Position numbers and translations under genes: made by a program. From BOG-931 sp963781725 (GTDB taxonomy: Bacteria > Pseudomonadota > Alphaproteobacteria > Rhizobiales > Xanthobacteraceae): a stretch of 64,000 bases of DNA. Below the pieces are notes generated by a model, which was not told where the DNA came from, did no database searches, and saw nothing but the letters and a program-made list of their open reading frames with translations. The stretch covers positions 3,906,001 through 3,970,000 of the forward strand of contig CAWAGV010000002.1 of assembly GCA_963781725.1 (NCBI GenBank), in the 5' to 3' direction. Shown here one piece after another: positions 43,046 to 52,085 of the stretch (positions are counted from its first letter, which is position 1; each line of letters opens with the position of its first letter).

Positions 43046-43717
43046 ATGAAAAGCCTTTATACCGGAGCGATTGTTTGCAGCGTTCTCCTTGCCCCGGCCG
43101 CATCGTTTGCCCAGTCGGCGCCCGGTGACGAGACGCAGCCGGTCAAGCCCGGTGCAGTCCGGATCACGACGAAACCGCCGGACCTCGACAAGTGGGACAA
43201 CGGGACAAAGTCACCGAACGGACTGCAACGGACATTCAAATGCAAACCGCTGGCGTGTTCGGACGCCGAAATCGTCGTTTTCACGTTCCTGAAGAGCCCG
43301 ACACGGCACCCGGATCCCAAGGCGCTTGATAAGTTTGCCAAGGTAGAGCTGCCGAAAAGCGTGCGAGCCATGGATGCCGCGCGCGAAATCATGACCGATG
43401 GCGCGGAAAAGATCGAAACATTGAGTTCCGATACGGCGACGCTGAAAAACTATCCGGCGGTGCTCAACGAAACCAGGTTCTCCCGCGGCAACGCGTCAGT
43501 TTATGTCGAGCTTGCGATCATTTTCGCCGGTCCGGTCATGATCCGGGTGCAGTCGACTTCGGCAAACCGGGAACTGGCGAAAAATTCGCTGAAGAGTTTC
43601 ATCGACACCATGTCGATTGAGGAAGGGCCGCCGCTGCCGATGACCCCGCCACCGCAGCAGTTGCCGCCGGCCAACGCGCCGGCCGGGCCGCAGGTGCCGC
43701 AGACCCGGGGCACCTGA
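43046..43717 (+). CDS. Secreted protein of unknown function
   Basis: 223 residues from the ATG at 43046 (GGAAG 6 nt upstream). A signal peptide (SLYTGAIVCSVLLAPAASFA) precedes a domain with FKCKPLACSDAEIVVFTFL (two cysteines), DAAREIMTDGAEKIETLSSD and SVYVELAIIFAGPVMIRVQS. The last 30 residues are Pro/Gln-rich and unstructured. Family not recognised. It sits between the decarboxylase-like gene and purS. Confidence 0.75.
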   Translation: MKSLYTGAIVCSVLLAPAASFAQSAPGDETQPVKPGAVRITTKPPDLDKWDNGTKSPNGLQRTFKCKPLACSDAEIVVFTFLKSPTRHPDPKALDKFAKVELPKSVRAMDAAREIMTDGAEKIETLSSDTATLKNYPAVLNETRFSRGNASVYVELAIIFAGPVMIRVQSTSANRELAKNSLKSFIDTMSIEEGPPLPMTPPPQQLPPANAPAGPQVPQTRGT

Positions 43718-43808
43718 CGGTTTTTGGGCGTTTCCAGTATCAAAACAGCCGGTGCATTAGGCGGCTCCCACCGTTGCGAATGCGGCGATTCATCCATATT
43801 CAATGGGT

Positions 43809-44051
43809 ATGAAAGCCCGCATTTTCGTCACCCTGAAGTCAGGAATCCTCGACCCTCAAGGCAAGGCCATCGAGGGTGCGCTCCGTTCGCTGGGCGTGAA
43901 CGGGGTTGCCAGCGTTCGCCAGGGCAAGGTTTTCGACATCGAAATCGAGGGCACGGACAAGGCGGGCGCGGAGACCGCGCTGAAAAACGCCGCCGAAAAG
44001 CTGCTCGCCAACACCGTGATCGAGAATTTCCGGATCGAGGTGACGGGATGA
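43809..44051 (+). CDS. purS: Phosphoribosylformylglycinamidine synthase, PurS subunit
   Basis: 80 residues from the ATG at 43809; an ATG at 43803 would add 2. MKARIFVTLKSGILDPQGKA, GVASVRQGKVFDIEIEG and TVIENFRIE fit PurS, the small subunit that joins PurQ and PurL in the FGAM synthase complex. It overlaps purQ by 4 nt (ATGA). Confidence 0.96.
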   Translation: MKARIFVTLKSGILDPQGKAIEGALRSLGVNGVASVRQGKVFDIEIEGTDKAGAETALKNAAEKLLANTVIENFRIEVTG

Positions 44052-44749
44052 AATCCGCCGTCATCGTTTTTCCCGGCATCAATCGCGAGCGCGACATGGC
44101 GCGCGCGCTGAAACTGGTATCGGGCCGCGAACCGGCGATGCTCTGGCACGCCGACACAACGGTGCCGCCCGGCACCGATATCGTGGTCATTCCCGGCGGA
44201 TTTTCCTACGGCGATTACCTGCGTTGCGGCGCCATCGCGTCGCGCGCGCCGATCATGGATGCGGTTCGCGCATTCGCGCAAAAAGGCGGCTTGGTGCTCG
44301 CCATCTGCAACGGCTTCCAGATCGCCTGCGAATCCGGCCTGCTGCCCGGCGTGCTGATGCGCAATGCGCAGCTCCGGTTCATCTGCCGTGACGTCTTTCT
44401 GCGGGTCGAGCGGTCCGACACGCCGTTCACCCGCGGCTACAATGCCGGTCAGGTCATCCGCGTGCCGGTCGCGCACGGCGAAGGCAACTACGTCGCCGAC
44501 GGCCCGACCATCGCGCGGCTCGAGGGTGAGGGCAGGGTGGTGCTCCGCTATTCGTCGCCCGACGGCATCGTCGACCCGAACTGGAACCATAACGGCGCCA
44601 TGAACGGCATCGCCGGCATCATCAACGAGCGCGGCAACGTGCTCGGCATGATGCCGCACCCGGAGAATCACGTCGAAGCGGTGATGGGCTGTACCGACGG
44701 CCGCGGACTATTTGCCGGGCTTGCCGATCATTTCAAGCAGGCTGCGTGA
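44048..44749 (+). CDS. purQ: Phosphoribosylformylglycinamidine synthase, PurQ glutaminase subunit
   Basis: 233 residues. It is a class I glutamine amidotransferase that supplies ammonia to PurL. KSAVIVFPGINRERDMARAL opens the protein, and the nucleophile cysteine is in VLAICNGFQIACESGLLPG, with MPHPENH giving the catalytic His/Glu near the end. It overlaps purS (ATGA) and purL (GTGA) by 4 nt on each side, so the three subunits are translationally coupled. Confidence 0.97.
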   Translation: MKSAVIVFPGINRERDMARALKLVSGREPAMLWHADTTVPPGTDIVVIPGGFSYGDYLRCGAIASRAPIMDAVRAFAQKGGLVLAICNGFQIACESGLLPGVLMRNAQLRFICRDVFLRVERSDTPFTRGYNAGQVIRVPVAHGEGNYVADGPTIARLEGEGRVVLRYSSPDGIVDPNWNHNGAMNGIAGIINERGNVLGMMPHPENHVEAVMGCTDGRGLFAGLADHFKQAA

Positions 44750-46965
44750 CGTTGATGGCGCGTGCGTCCTCCAACGAACCGGCCATCACCCCCGAACTGA
44801 TCGCCGAGCACGGCCTCAAGCCGGACGAATACGAGCGCATCGAAAAGCTCATCGGCCGCAAGCCGACCTTCACCGAGCTCGGCATCTTCTCGGCGATGTG
44901 GAACGAGCACTGCTCTTACAAGTCGTCGCGTATCCATCTGCGCTCGCTGCCGACCAAGGCACCCTGGGTCATCCAGGGTCCTGGCGAGAATGCCGGCGTC
45001 ATCGATATCGGCGGCGGGCAGGCGGTGGTGTTCAAGATGGAGAGCCACAACCACCCGAGCTATATCGAGCCGTATCAGGGCGCGGCGACCGGCGTCGGCG
45101 GCATTTTGCGCGACGTGTTCACCATGGGCGCGCGGCCGATTGCCTGTCTCAATGCGCTGTCATTCGGCGATCCGCAGCATCCGAAGACGCGCTCGCTGGT
45201 TTCCGGCGTCGTCGCCGGGATCGGCGGCTACGGCAATTCGTTCGGCGTTCCGACGGTCGGCGGCGAGGTGCGCTTCCATCGCCGCTATGACGGCAACTGC
45301 CTGGTCAACGCCATGGCGGTCGGCCTCGCCGACGCCGACAAGATTTTCTATTCCGCGGCGTCCGGCGTCGGCATGCCGATCGTCTATCTCGGCTCCAAGA
45401 CCGGCCGCGACGGCATCCACGGCGCCAGCATGGCGTCGGCCGAATTCGGCGCCGACGCCGAGGAGAAGCGCCCGACGGTGCAGGTCGGCGATCCGTTCTC
45501 GGAGAAGCTTTTGCTCGAAGCCTGCCTCGAGATCATGGCCAATGGCTGCGTCATCGCCATTCAGGACATGGGCGCCGCCGGGTTGACCTGTTCGGCGGTG
45601 GAGATGGGCGCCAAGGGCGACCTCGGCGTGACGCTCGATCTCGACAGGGTGCCGTGCCGCGAGACCGGCATGAGCGCCTACGAGATGATGCTGTCGGAGA
45701 GCCAGGAGCGCATGCTCATGGTGCTCAAACCGGAGAAAGAAAAGGAAGCGGAAGCGATCTTCCGCAAGTGGGGGCTCGACTTCGCCGTGGTCGGCGAGAC
45801 CACGCCGACCAAACGCTTCATCGTGCGGCACGGCGGGACGGTGATGGCGGACTTGCCGATCAAGGAGCTCGGCGACGAAGCGCCGCTTTATAACCGGCCC
45901 TTCGTCGAAACGCCGAAACGCGCCGCGATCGATGCGGCGTCGGTCAAACCGCCGATGCCGATTGCCGATGCATTGCAGAAGCTGATCGGCCTGCCGGATT
46001 TGTGCTCGCGGCGCTGGGTGTGGGAGCAGTACGACCACGTCATCATCGGCAACACGGTGCAGCGGCCCGGCGGCGACGCCGCCGTCGTGCGTATTCATGA
46101 AGGCCCCAAGGCGCTGGCGCTGACATCGGATGTGACGCCGCGTTACTGCGAGGCCGATCCGTTCGAAGGCGGCAAGCAGGCGGTGGCGGAAGCCTGGCGC
46201 AATCTCACGGCTGTCGGCGCAAAGCCGCTCGCTCTTACCGACAATCTGAATTTCGGCAATCCGGAGCGGCCGGAGATCATGGGGCAATTTGTCGGTTGCG
46301 TGCACGGCATCGGCGAGGCTGCACGCGCGCTGGATTTCCCGATCGTGTCCGGCAATGTCTCGCTCTATAACGAAACCAACGGCCGGGCGATCCTGCCAAC
46401 GCCGACCATCGGCGGTGTCGGCGTCATCGATGATTTCACCCGGTCGATGACGCTGGCTTTCAAGTCGGCCGGCGAGGCCATTCTCTTGATCGGCGAGACG
46501 CGAGGCATTCTCGGGCAGTCGCTTTATCTGCGCGAGATCTGCGGCCGCGAGGAGGGCGCGCCGCCGCCGGTCGATCTGGCTGCGGAGAAGCGCAACGGCG
46601 ACTTCGTTCGCGGCCTGATCCATGATGGTTTGGTGACGGCGGTGCACGACGTGTCTGATGGCGGGCTTATCGTTGCGCTCGCCGAAATGGCGATGGCGTC
46701 CGGCATCGGTGCGGTGCTGGAGGCGCGGACCGAAATCCCTGCGCACGCGTTCTGGTTCGGCGAGGACCAGGCGCGCTACGTGGTCACGGCGAAGCACGCC
46801 GACGAGATCGTGCGTCGCGCGGCAGCGGCGCGGGTGCCGCTGGCCCGTATCGGCGCGACCGGTGATGGCGTCCTCGCCATCGCCGGCGAACGGCCGATGC
46901 CGGTCGATAGCCTCAAGCAGCGCTTCGAGGCGTGGTTGCCGAGCTACGTCGCCGGCGCCGCCTAG
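44746..46965 (+). CDS. purL: Phosphoribosylformylglycinamidine synthase, PurL subunit
   Basis: 739 residues, the small PurL form that requires PurS and PurQ. TFTELGIFSAMWNEHCSYKS, GGGQAVVFKMESHNHPSYIE, GAATGVGGILRDVFTMGARP and DMGAAGLTCSAVEMGAKGDL are ATP/FGAR-binding motifs. A GTG start at 44746 overlaps the purQ stop; an ATG at 44755 is the alternative. Its stop overlaps the stop of the convergent Cys-rich repeat gene by 4 nt (46962-46965). Confidence 0.97.
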   Translation: MTLMARASSNEPAITPELIAEHGLKPDEYERIEKLIGRKPTFTELGIFSAMWNEHCSYKSSRIHLRSLPTKAPWVIQGPGENAGVIDIGGGQAVVFKMESHNHPSYIEPYQGAATGVGGILRDVFTMGARPIACLNALSFGDPQHPKTRSLVSGVVAGIGGYGNSFGVPTVGGEVRFHRRYDGNCLVNAMAVGLADADKIFYSAASGVGMPIVYLGSKTGRDGIHGASMASAEFGADAEEKRPTVQVGDPFSEKLLLEACLEIMANGCVIAIQDMGAAGLTCSAVEMGAKGDLGVTLDLDRVPCRETGMSAYEMMLSESQERMLMVLKPEKEKEAEAIFRKWGLDFAVVGETTPTKRFIVRHGGTVMADLPIKELGDEAPLYNRPFVETPKRAAIDAASVKPPMPIADALQKLIGLPDLCSRRWVWEQYDHVIIGNTVQRPGGDAAVVRIHEGPKALALTSDVTPRYCEADPFEGGKQAVAEAWRNLTAVGAKPLALTDNLNFGNPERPEIMGQFVGCVHGIGEAARALDFPIVSGNVSLYNETNGRAILPTPTIGGVGVIDDFTRSMTLAFKSAGEAILLIGETRGILGQSLYLREICGREEGAPPPVDLAAEKRNGDFVRGLIHDGLVTAVHDVSDGGLIVALAEMAMASGIGAVLEARTEIPAHAFWFGEDQARYVVTAKHADEIVRRAAAARVPLARIGATGDGVLAIAGERPMPVDSLKQRFEAWLPSYVAGAA

Positions 46966-48002
46966 CGTCCGGCAGCCGCTGCCAGAGCGGCCCGGCAATT
47001 CGGCGTCACACTGGCCACATTTTGCGCCAGACAGCGGAGCACCTGTCCGCCGCCGATCGGGATGCCGGGGCAGAGCACCTCTTTGTCGGCGCCGCAGATA
47101 CGCAGAATCGCCAAGGCTTCACGCGGCCGCAGCATCGGCATTTCCATTGGCTGCACCGCCGGCGCGGCGGCTGCAGGGGCTGCCGCTTCGCCGGCTGCTG
47201 CGGCAGGCGCCGATCCGCCGCCGGAGATCGCGGCCAGCGCGCCACGGCAGCCTGCGGACAGTGACGCAGCATTACGTTGCAGGCATTGCAGCGCGGCGGC
47301 GCCGCCCGGTGTCACGCCTGAGCAATGCGAAATGAAGTCGGAGCGGCAAGCGGCACGGATCGCACTCTGTTGCTGGGGTGTCGGTTTTTTTGGGGCGGCC
47401 GCCGCGACGGGGGCCGGAGGAGGCGCGCTGGCGCGCTCCGGCTCCGGTTTCCTGGCCGGTGCGGTTTTTCGCTCCGGTTCCGGTGCGGCTGCTGCGGCCG
47501 GGGCCGCCGGCGCGGCTTGCACGGCAGCCTGACAGGATGGTGAAAGATCTGCCGCGTTCGCCTTGAGGCAAAGCACGATTTCCGGGTTGCTCGGCTGGAT
47601 CCACGAGCAGTGGGCCATCATGTCGCTCAGCGAGCAGGCCCTCTGCACGGATTTGATCGCTTCTTCACTGGAGGCGGCGTGAGCGGGTTCTTGCCGCGGA
47701 GCGGGCTCCGCCCGAGCGGGCGCCGGAGCGGCGGGTTCTGCCGGGGCCGCCACAGGCGCGGCGGGCTTTTCAGCGACGGCGTTGACCGCTGCCTTGCATG
47801 ATTCCGACAGACTGGATGCGTTACGCAGCAGGCACTCAAGCGCTTCCTTGCCGCCGGGCGTCACGCCTGAGCAATTCGCGATGAAATCCGAGCGGCAGGA
47901 GGCGCGAATGGCGTCGCGCTGCGCTTCCGTCGGTTGCTGCGCGGCCAGCGGATCAATCGTCAACGCTAAGAACAAGCCCGCAAGCAGCCTAAATCTAAGC
48001 AT
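46962..48002 (-). CDS. Secreted protein with four cysteine-rich (GLG1-type) repeats
   Basis: 346 residues from the ATG at 48002. A signal peptide (MLRFRLLAGLFLALTIDPLA) leads to four copies of a ~40-residue unit: ASCRSDFIANCSGVTPGGKE...CLLRNASSLSESCKAAV, ACSLSDMMAHCSWIQPSNPE, AACRSDFISHCSGVTPGGAA, and RICGADKEVLCPGIPIGGGQ. Each has four cysteines, as in the Cys-rich repeat of Golgi protein GLG1. Ala/Pro-rich linkers separate them. It would be periplasmic and disulfide-bonded; function is unknown. It converges on purL with overlapping stop codons. Confidence 0.85.
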   Translation of the reverse strand: MLRFRLLAGLFLALTIDPLAAQQPTEAQRDAIRASCRSDFIANCSGVTPGGKEALECLLRNASSLSESCKAAVNAVAEKPAAPVAAPAEPAAPAPARAEPAPRQEPAHAASSEEAIKSVQRACSLSDMMAHCSWIQPSNPEIVLCLKANAADLSPSCQAAVQAAPAAPAAAAAPEPERKTAPARKPEPERASAPPPAPVAAAAPKKPTPQQQSAIRAACRSDFISHCSGVTPGGAAALQCLQRNAASLSAGCRGALAAISGGGSAPAAAAGEAAAPAAAAPAVQPMEMPMLRPREALAILRICGADKEVLCPGIPIGGGQVLRCLAQNVASVTPNCRAALAAAAGR

Positions 48003-48199
48003 GAGTGACTCCCGGCCTCGCCACACTCTCGGGCGTGGAGGATGCATGGCCGCAGCACTGGCGTCCAGCGGCTGACCTGCCCGTCTTGAACTTGCCGTCC
48101 GCCTTAGACTTGCCGTCTGGTGGCGATCTGGTAACTCAGGGAGGCGCGCTTCGCCGGCAACGCGACAGGCCACCGAGTTAGGCCATTAGGAGTTAAGCA

Positions 48200-48436
48200 A
48201 TGGCGATGGTTGCGAGCGACATTGAACGCCTGATCCGGGCGCGTTTGCCGGATGCCGAGGTCACGATCCGCGACCTCGCCGGCGACGGCGATCACTATGC
48301 GGCGACCGTCATCTCCGAAAGCTTCCGCGGAAAATCGCGCGTCCAGCAGCACCAGCTTGTCTATGAGGCACTCAAAGCCGAGATGGGCGGCAAGCTGCAT
48401 GCACTCGCCCTGCAAACCGGGGCGCCTGAGCGGTAA
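48200..48436 (+). CDS. BolA-family protein
   Basis: 78 residues. SDIERLIRARLPDAEVTIRD, HYAATVISESFRGKSRVQQH and YEALKAEMGGKLHALALQT give the BolA fold with the conserved histidines (H of DGDHYAA and of LHALAL) that help bind a [2Fe-2S] cluster with a monothiol glutaredoxin. The glutaredoxin gene follows 209 nt later on the same strand, as is usual for this partnership in iron regulation. Confidence 0.94.
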   Translation: MAMVASDIERLIRARLPDAEVTIRDLAGDGDHYAATVISESFRGKSRVQQHQLVYEALKAEMGGKLHALALQTGAPER

Positions 48437-48645
48437 TCGCCACGACAGGCCGGCCTTTCTCCAAACCCGCCGGCCCCGATAGCGTTATTCCTGCGCGGGC
48501 TTTTTAAAGCGCATTTTTGTCCAAAACTCAGCAATTTCGACGAGGAATTGAAGCTTGGGCTTTAGCGCCGGTTTGCGGTACATATATTGCACGCTAGAGG
48601 GCGAGATTCGACGCGGGTTGGCTACTCCCGCGGCGCCAGGAAGGG

Positions 48646-48993
48646 ATGACCGCGATGTCTATCGACCAGTTCATCGACAACGAAGTAAAGGGAAACGACG
48701 TCGTGCTTTTCATGAAAGGCACGCCGCAATTTCCGATGTGCGGCTTTTCCGGCCAGGTCGTGCAAATCCTCGATTATCTGGGCGTGCCCTATAAGGGCCT
48801 TAACGTGCTCGAGAACGACGATCTGCGCGGCGGCATCAAGGACTATTCCAACTGGCCGACCATTCCGCAGCTTTACGTCAAAGGCGAATTCGTCGGCGGC
48901 TGCGATATCATCCGCGAAATGTTCCAGGCCGGTGAGCTGCAATCGCTGCTCAAGGACAAGGGTGTCCCGGTGAAGGAAGGCGCCAAAGTTTAA
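48646..48993 (+). CDS. grxD: Monothiol glutaredoxin Grx4-type
   Basis: 115 residues with the CGFS active site (C32) in KGTPQFPMCGFSGQVVQIL and the cis-Pro region WPTIPQLYVKGEFVGGCDII. CGFS glutaredoxins bind glutathione-ligated [2Fe-2S] clusters and deliver them, often as a complex with BolA. An ATG at 48655 could be the true start (MSIDQFIDNEV). It pairs with the BolA gene upstream. Confidence 0.96.
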   Translation: MTAMSIDQFIDNEVKGNDVVLFMKGTPQFPMCGFSGQVVQILDYLGVPYKGLNVLENDDLRGGIKDYSNWPTIPQLYVKGEFVGGCDIIREMFQAGELQSLLKDKGVPVKEGAKV

Positions 48994-49010
48994 GCGCGCA
49001 TCGCCGGCAA

Positions 49011-49253
49011 TCAGTTCGGCTTGAACCGGTTAGCGATTAAAAAGATCAACGCCAGCACGATTGCCAGACCGACCAGGCTCTGGGCCGGAATTGCGTTGGC
49101 GAATTTCAGCACGTTGTCGGCGACGTCGGAGACAAAGACTCCTGAATTCGCGCCCATGATCAAATAGATCAGGATGACCGAAAGCACGGTCAGGAAGCCG
49201 ATTTCGACAAAAGCCCAAAGATATTGCTTCGCTATTTGCAGAAAGCCCAGCAT
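49011..49253 (-). CDS. Small membrane protein, paralogue of the next gene
   Basis: 80 residues from the ATG at 49253 with two hydrophobic segments (AFVEIGFLTVLSVILIYLIM and SLVGLAIVLALIFLIANRF) and a middle loop (ANSGVFVSDVADNVLKFANA). It shares its plan and several positions with the protein at 49360-49593 (ANLPFFGNVTGNIMALVKSL, GLVGLITLGVILWLFAQRK). The two are tandem duplicates on the same strand. Family not recognised. Confidence 0.75.
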   Translation of the reverse strand: MLGFLQIAKQYLWAFVEIGFLTVLSVILIYLIMGANSGVFVSDVADNVLKFANAIPAQSLVGLAIVLALIFLIANRFKPN

Positions 49254-49359
49254 CGCACGGCTCCCCAAGCATCGTGCACGGAACGCCGGGTGGCAGCTTG
49301 CCCGCCACCCGACGTGTTTTCGAAACGCGTGTTTTTCGCTAGCGCGCCGAATTACGGCG

Positions 49360-49593
49360 TCAGGCGACCTTGCGTTGCGCAAACAGCCAGAGGATCACGC
49401 CCAGCGTGATCAAGCCGACGAGGCCGGCGTCACCCAGCGATTTGACGAGCGCCATGATGTTGCCCGTCACGTTGCCAAAGAACGGCAGATTTGCACCGAC
49501 AAGCAGCGCTGCGACGATCGCCAGCGCCAGCAGCATCAGACCGATTTCCGTCAGCGATCCAATCCAGCCCTTAATTCTTCCCAACGCGTCCAT
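49360..49593 (-). CDS. Small membrane protein, paralogue of the previous gene
   Basis: 77 residues from the ATG at 49593 with GGGAG 9 nt upstream. Two hydrophobic segments (EIGLMLLALAIVAALLVG and GLVGLITLGVILWLFAQ) flank ANLPFFGNVTGNIMALVKSL. It matches the layout of the 49011-49253 protein. The 106-nt gap between the two genes leaves room for a second promoter. Function is unknown. Confidence 0.75.
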   Translation of the reverse strand: MDALGRIKGWIGSLTEIGLMLLALAIVAALLVGANLPFFGNVTGNIMALVKSLGDAGLVGLITLGVILWLFAQRKVA

Positions 49594-49828
49594 GTACGTT
49601 CTCCCGGTTTGTTGCCTCAGAAAGCCCCAACAAAAACACTCCACGCAAATCACCGCCTGCGACAATTTGCACCGTGAAAAGTACTCAAAGTGGACAGATT
49701 CGCAAACGCGCGCGCGGGCAGCGCGCCCCGGATATGAGCGCGCGCCGCCTTTTCCCAGTAGATTGCGAATACTTACCGCGCCGCGGCGAGAACAGCCGGC
49801 TTGGGGATAAGTAGCGCGCGGTCGATCG

Positions 49829-50446
49829 TCAGCGCGAGTAGTATTCGACCACCAGATGCGGTTCCATCTGCACCGGGTAGGGCACATCGGACGGCGCCGG
49901 AACCCGTGACAGCTTCGCCGACATTTTGGAGTGATCGACTTCGATGTAGTCCGGTACGTCGCGCTCGGCGAGCTGCGTGGCTTCGAGCACCAGAGCGAGC
50001 TGCCGCGACTTTTCCTTGACTTCGACGACGTCGCCGACCTTGACGCGGAAGCTCGAGACGGTGACGCGCTTGCCGTTTACGATGATGTGGCCGTGGCTGA
50101 CGAACTGGCGCGCGGCGAAAACGGTCGGAACGAGCTTCGCGCGGTAGACCACGGTATCGAGACGGCGCTCGAGCAGCCCAATCATGTTGGCGCCGGTGTC
50201 GCCCTTGAGCCGCCGCGCTTCATCGTAGATGCCGTGGAATTGCCGCTCGGACAGGTTGGCGTAGTAACCCTTGAGCTTCTGCTTGGCGCGCAACTGCACG
50301 CCGTAGTCGGAGAGTTTGCCCTTGCGGCGCTGGCCGTGCTGGCCCGGGCCGTATTCGCGTTTGTTGATAGGCGACTTCGGCCGGCCCCAGATATTCTGGC
50401 CCATGCGTCGGTCGATCTTGTACTTCGCCTGATGGCGCTTGCTCAT
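49829..50446 (-). CDS. rpsD: 30S ribosomal protein S4
   Basis: 205 residues from the ATG at 50446. SKRHQAKYKIDRRMGQNIWG, SPINKREYGPGQHGQRRKGK, the S4 signature LERRLDTVVYRAKLVPTVFA with ARQFVSHGHIIVNGKRVTVS, and the ending LVVEYYSR are diagnostic. It nucleates 16S rRNA folding. As usual in alphaproteobacteria it stands alone rather than in the alpha operon. Confidence 0.98.
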   Translation of the reverse strand: MSKRHQAKYKIDRRMGQNIWGRPKSPINKREYGPGQHGQRRKGKLSDYGVQLRAKQKLKGYYANLSERQFHGIYDEARRLKGDTGANMIGLLERRLDTVVYRAKLVPTVFAARQFVSHGHIIVNGKRVTVSSFRVKVGDVVEVKEKSRQLALVLEATQLAERDVPDYIEVDHSKMSAKLSRVPAPSDVPYPVQMEPHLVVEYYSR

Positions 50447-50470
50447 TCGCGTCCTCGCTATACGTGGTTG

Positions 50471-50521
50471 CGGCGTGATCTCCTCCGAAAACCGGAAAAA
50501 CCGCCTTTCGGGATCACGCCG
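50471..50521. repeat. Inverted repeat upstream of rpsD
   Basis: CGGCGTGATC (50471-50480) pairs exactly with GATCACGCCG (50512-50521); inner CCGAAAACCGG and CCGCCTTTCGG suggest secondary hairpins. It lies 25-75 nt before the rpsD start and could be in the mRNA leader. It may also be a member of the GATC-rich dispersed repeat family seen at 25057 and 29658. Confidence 0.6.
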
Positions 50522-50706
50522 TGAGGATCGCGCCCTCCTCCTGTTCCGGCGGTGGCCGGAACCGACAGGTTTTGAAACCGAAGCGCCGGCCAAAACCGCG
50601 GGTCGCGAAACACTAAGCGGGCCGGTTAGGGCCCGCAAAGTGCGCGGTTTTTAGGGGGAAAGCCGCGAAGTGTCAAACGCCTGCGAAAACGGCCGCCAGC
50701 GTCGTG

Positions 50707-51978
50707 TCAGTTCGCGGCAAGATGCTTGCGGCGCATGCTTTTTAGCACCGTTATCGCCAGGATTGCGGTTATCGCGTCCAGTACCGCAACGACGATGAAC
50801 ACCGCATTCCAGCTGCCGGTGGTTTGCTTGAGGAAGGCCGCCGCCGGACCGGCAAGGATCGAACCGACCCCCTGGGCGATGTAAAGGAAGCCGTAGTTGG
50901 TCGCGGCGAATTTCGGCCCGAACGTATCGGTCAGGGTGGAGGGGAACAGCGAGAAAATCTCGCCCCAGCCAAAGAATACCAGACCGGTGAGGACCACAAA
51001 CAGCGCCGGCTGGTTGATGAACGCGAACAGGATCAGGATCGCGATGCATTCCAGCGAAAAGGCGAGCGCCATGGTTGGTTCACGGCCGATCTGGTCTGAA
51101 ACCCAGCCGAAGAACGGCCGCGTCAGCCCGTTGGTAAAGCGCGACAGCGTGAGCGATAGCGGCAATGCCGCCATGCCCAACACCAGCATATTGGCGACGC
51201 CGAAATCCTTGGCGAAGGGTCCAACGTTGAATACGACCATCAACCCGCTGGTCGACATCATGCTCATCATGACGAACAGCAAATAGAAAACCGGGCTTTT
51301 GAGCATCTCTTGCGGCGTGAAACTTCGGCGGGCCTGTTGGGCGGCGACTGCCGTGGCCGGAGCTGCGCTTGGCGCCTCATAATTTTCTGGTGGCGTGCGC
51401 AGCCATAGCGCCGCGAGGACCCCGATAACGCCCTGGATGATGCCCCACACCACAAGGGTATAGGCGTAGCCCGAGCTCTTGATCATGCTGTCGATCGGGA
51501 AGCTGGTGAAGAAGGCGCCGAAACCGTAGCCGGCCGCCGCAAGACCGGTAGCGAGGCCGCGGCGATCGGGAAACCAGCGCACCATCAAGCCAATGATGCC
51601 GACATAGATAATGCCGGTGCCGAAGCCGCCAATAACGCCGTAGGTCAGGTAAAGTGCCCACAGGTTGTTCACCCCGGCGGCCAGGATCCAGCTTCCGCCC
51701 GACAACAGCGCGCCAACCGAGATCAACAGACGCGGGCCGAAGCGGTCGACCAGATAGGCCTGGAACGGCGAAAACCAGGTTTGCAGAATGATCAGGAGCG
51801 ACACCGTCCACTGCAATTCCGCAAGCGTGGTGCCGAGCTTCTGGTTGAGCGGACCGGTGAACAGCGTCCATACATATTGCGGGCTGGAAATCGCCATCAT
51901 GGCGATCACGCCGAGAACGAGCTGCATCCAGCGATTGAGATACCAAGCCTTCGGCTCGGCCATTGCGACGGCAGTCAT
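50707..51978 (-). CDS. MFS transporter, OFA (oxalate/formate antiporter) family
   Basis: 423 residues with about 12 hydrophobic segments. WMQLVLGVIAMMAISSPQYV with WTLFTGPLNQKLG near the N-terminus is the OFA pattern; YGVIGGFGTGIIYVGIIGLM and RWFPDRRGLATGLAAAGYGF follow, and the second half has GWGEIFSLFPSTLTDTFGPK. OFA carriers exchange oxalate, formate or related monocarboxylates. No oxalate catabolic genes are adjacent, so the substrate is open. Confidence 0.92.
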   Translation of the reverse strand: MTAVAMAEPKAWYLNRWMQLVLGVIAMMAISSPQYVWTLFTGPLNQKLGTTLAELQWTVSLLIILQTWFSPFQAYLVDRFGPRLLISVGALLSGGSWILAAGVNNLWALYLTYGVIGGFGTGIIYVGIIGLMVRWFPDRRGLATGLAAAGYGFGAFFTSFPIDSMIKSSGYAYTLVVWGIIQGVIGVLAALWLRTPPENYEAPSAAPATAVAAQQARRSFTPQEMLKSPVFYLLFVMMSMMSTSGLMVVFNVGPFAKDFGVANMLVLGMAALPLSLTLSRFTNGLTRPFFGWVSDQIGREPTMALAFSLECIAILILFAFINQPALFVVLTGLVFFGWGEIFSLFPSTLTDTFGPKFAATNYGFLYIAQGVGSILAGPAAAFLKQTTGSWNAVFIVVAVLDAITAILAITVLKSMRRKHLAAN

Positions 51979-52085
51979 GGCAGATCCCCCGATCTAAACC
52001 CCGGTATGTGCCGTCGAAGCGTATCGTCCACAGGCCACAGCGACAAGGCGATCGCGGCGGGACGGCGCGGTTTGTCTGACGAATC

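Noticed and set aside
45160..46998. 612-residue minus-strand open frame opposite purL
   Set aside because: Shadow of purL with biased composition and no recognisable domain.
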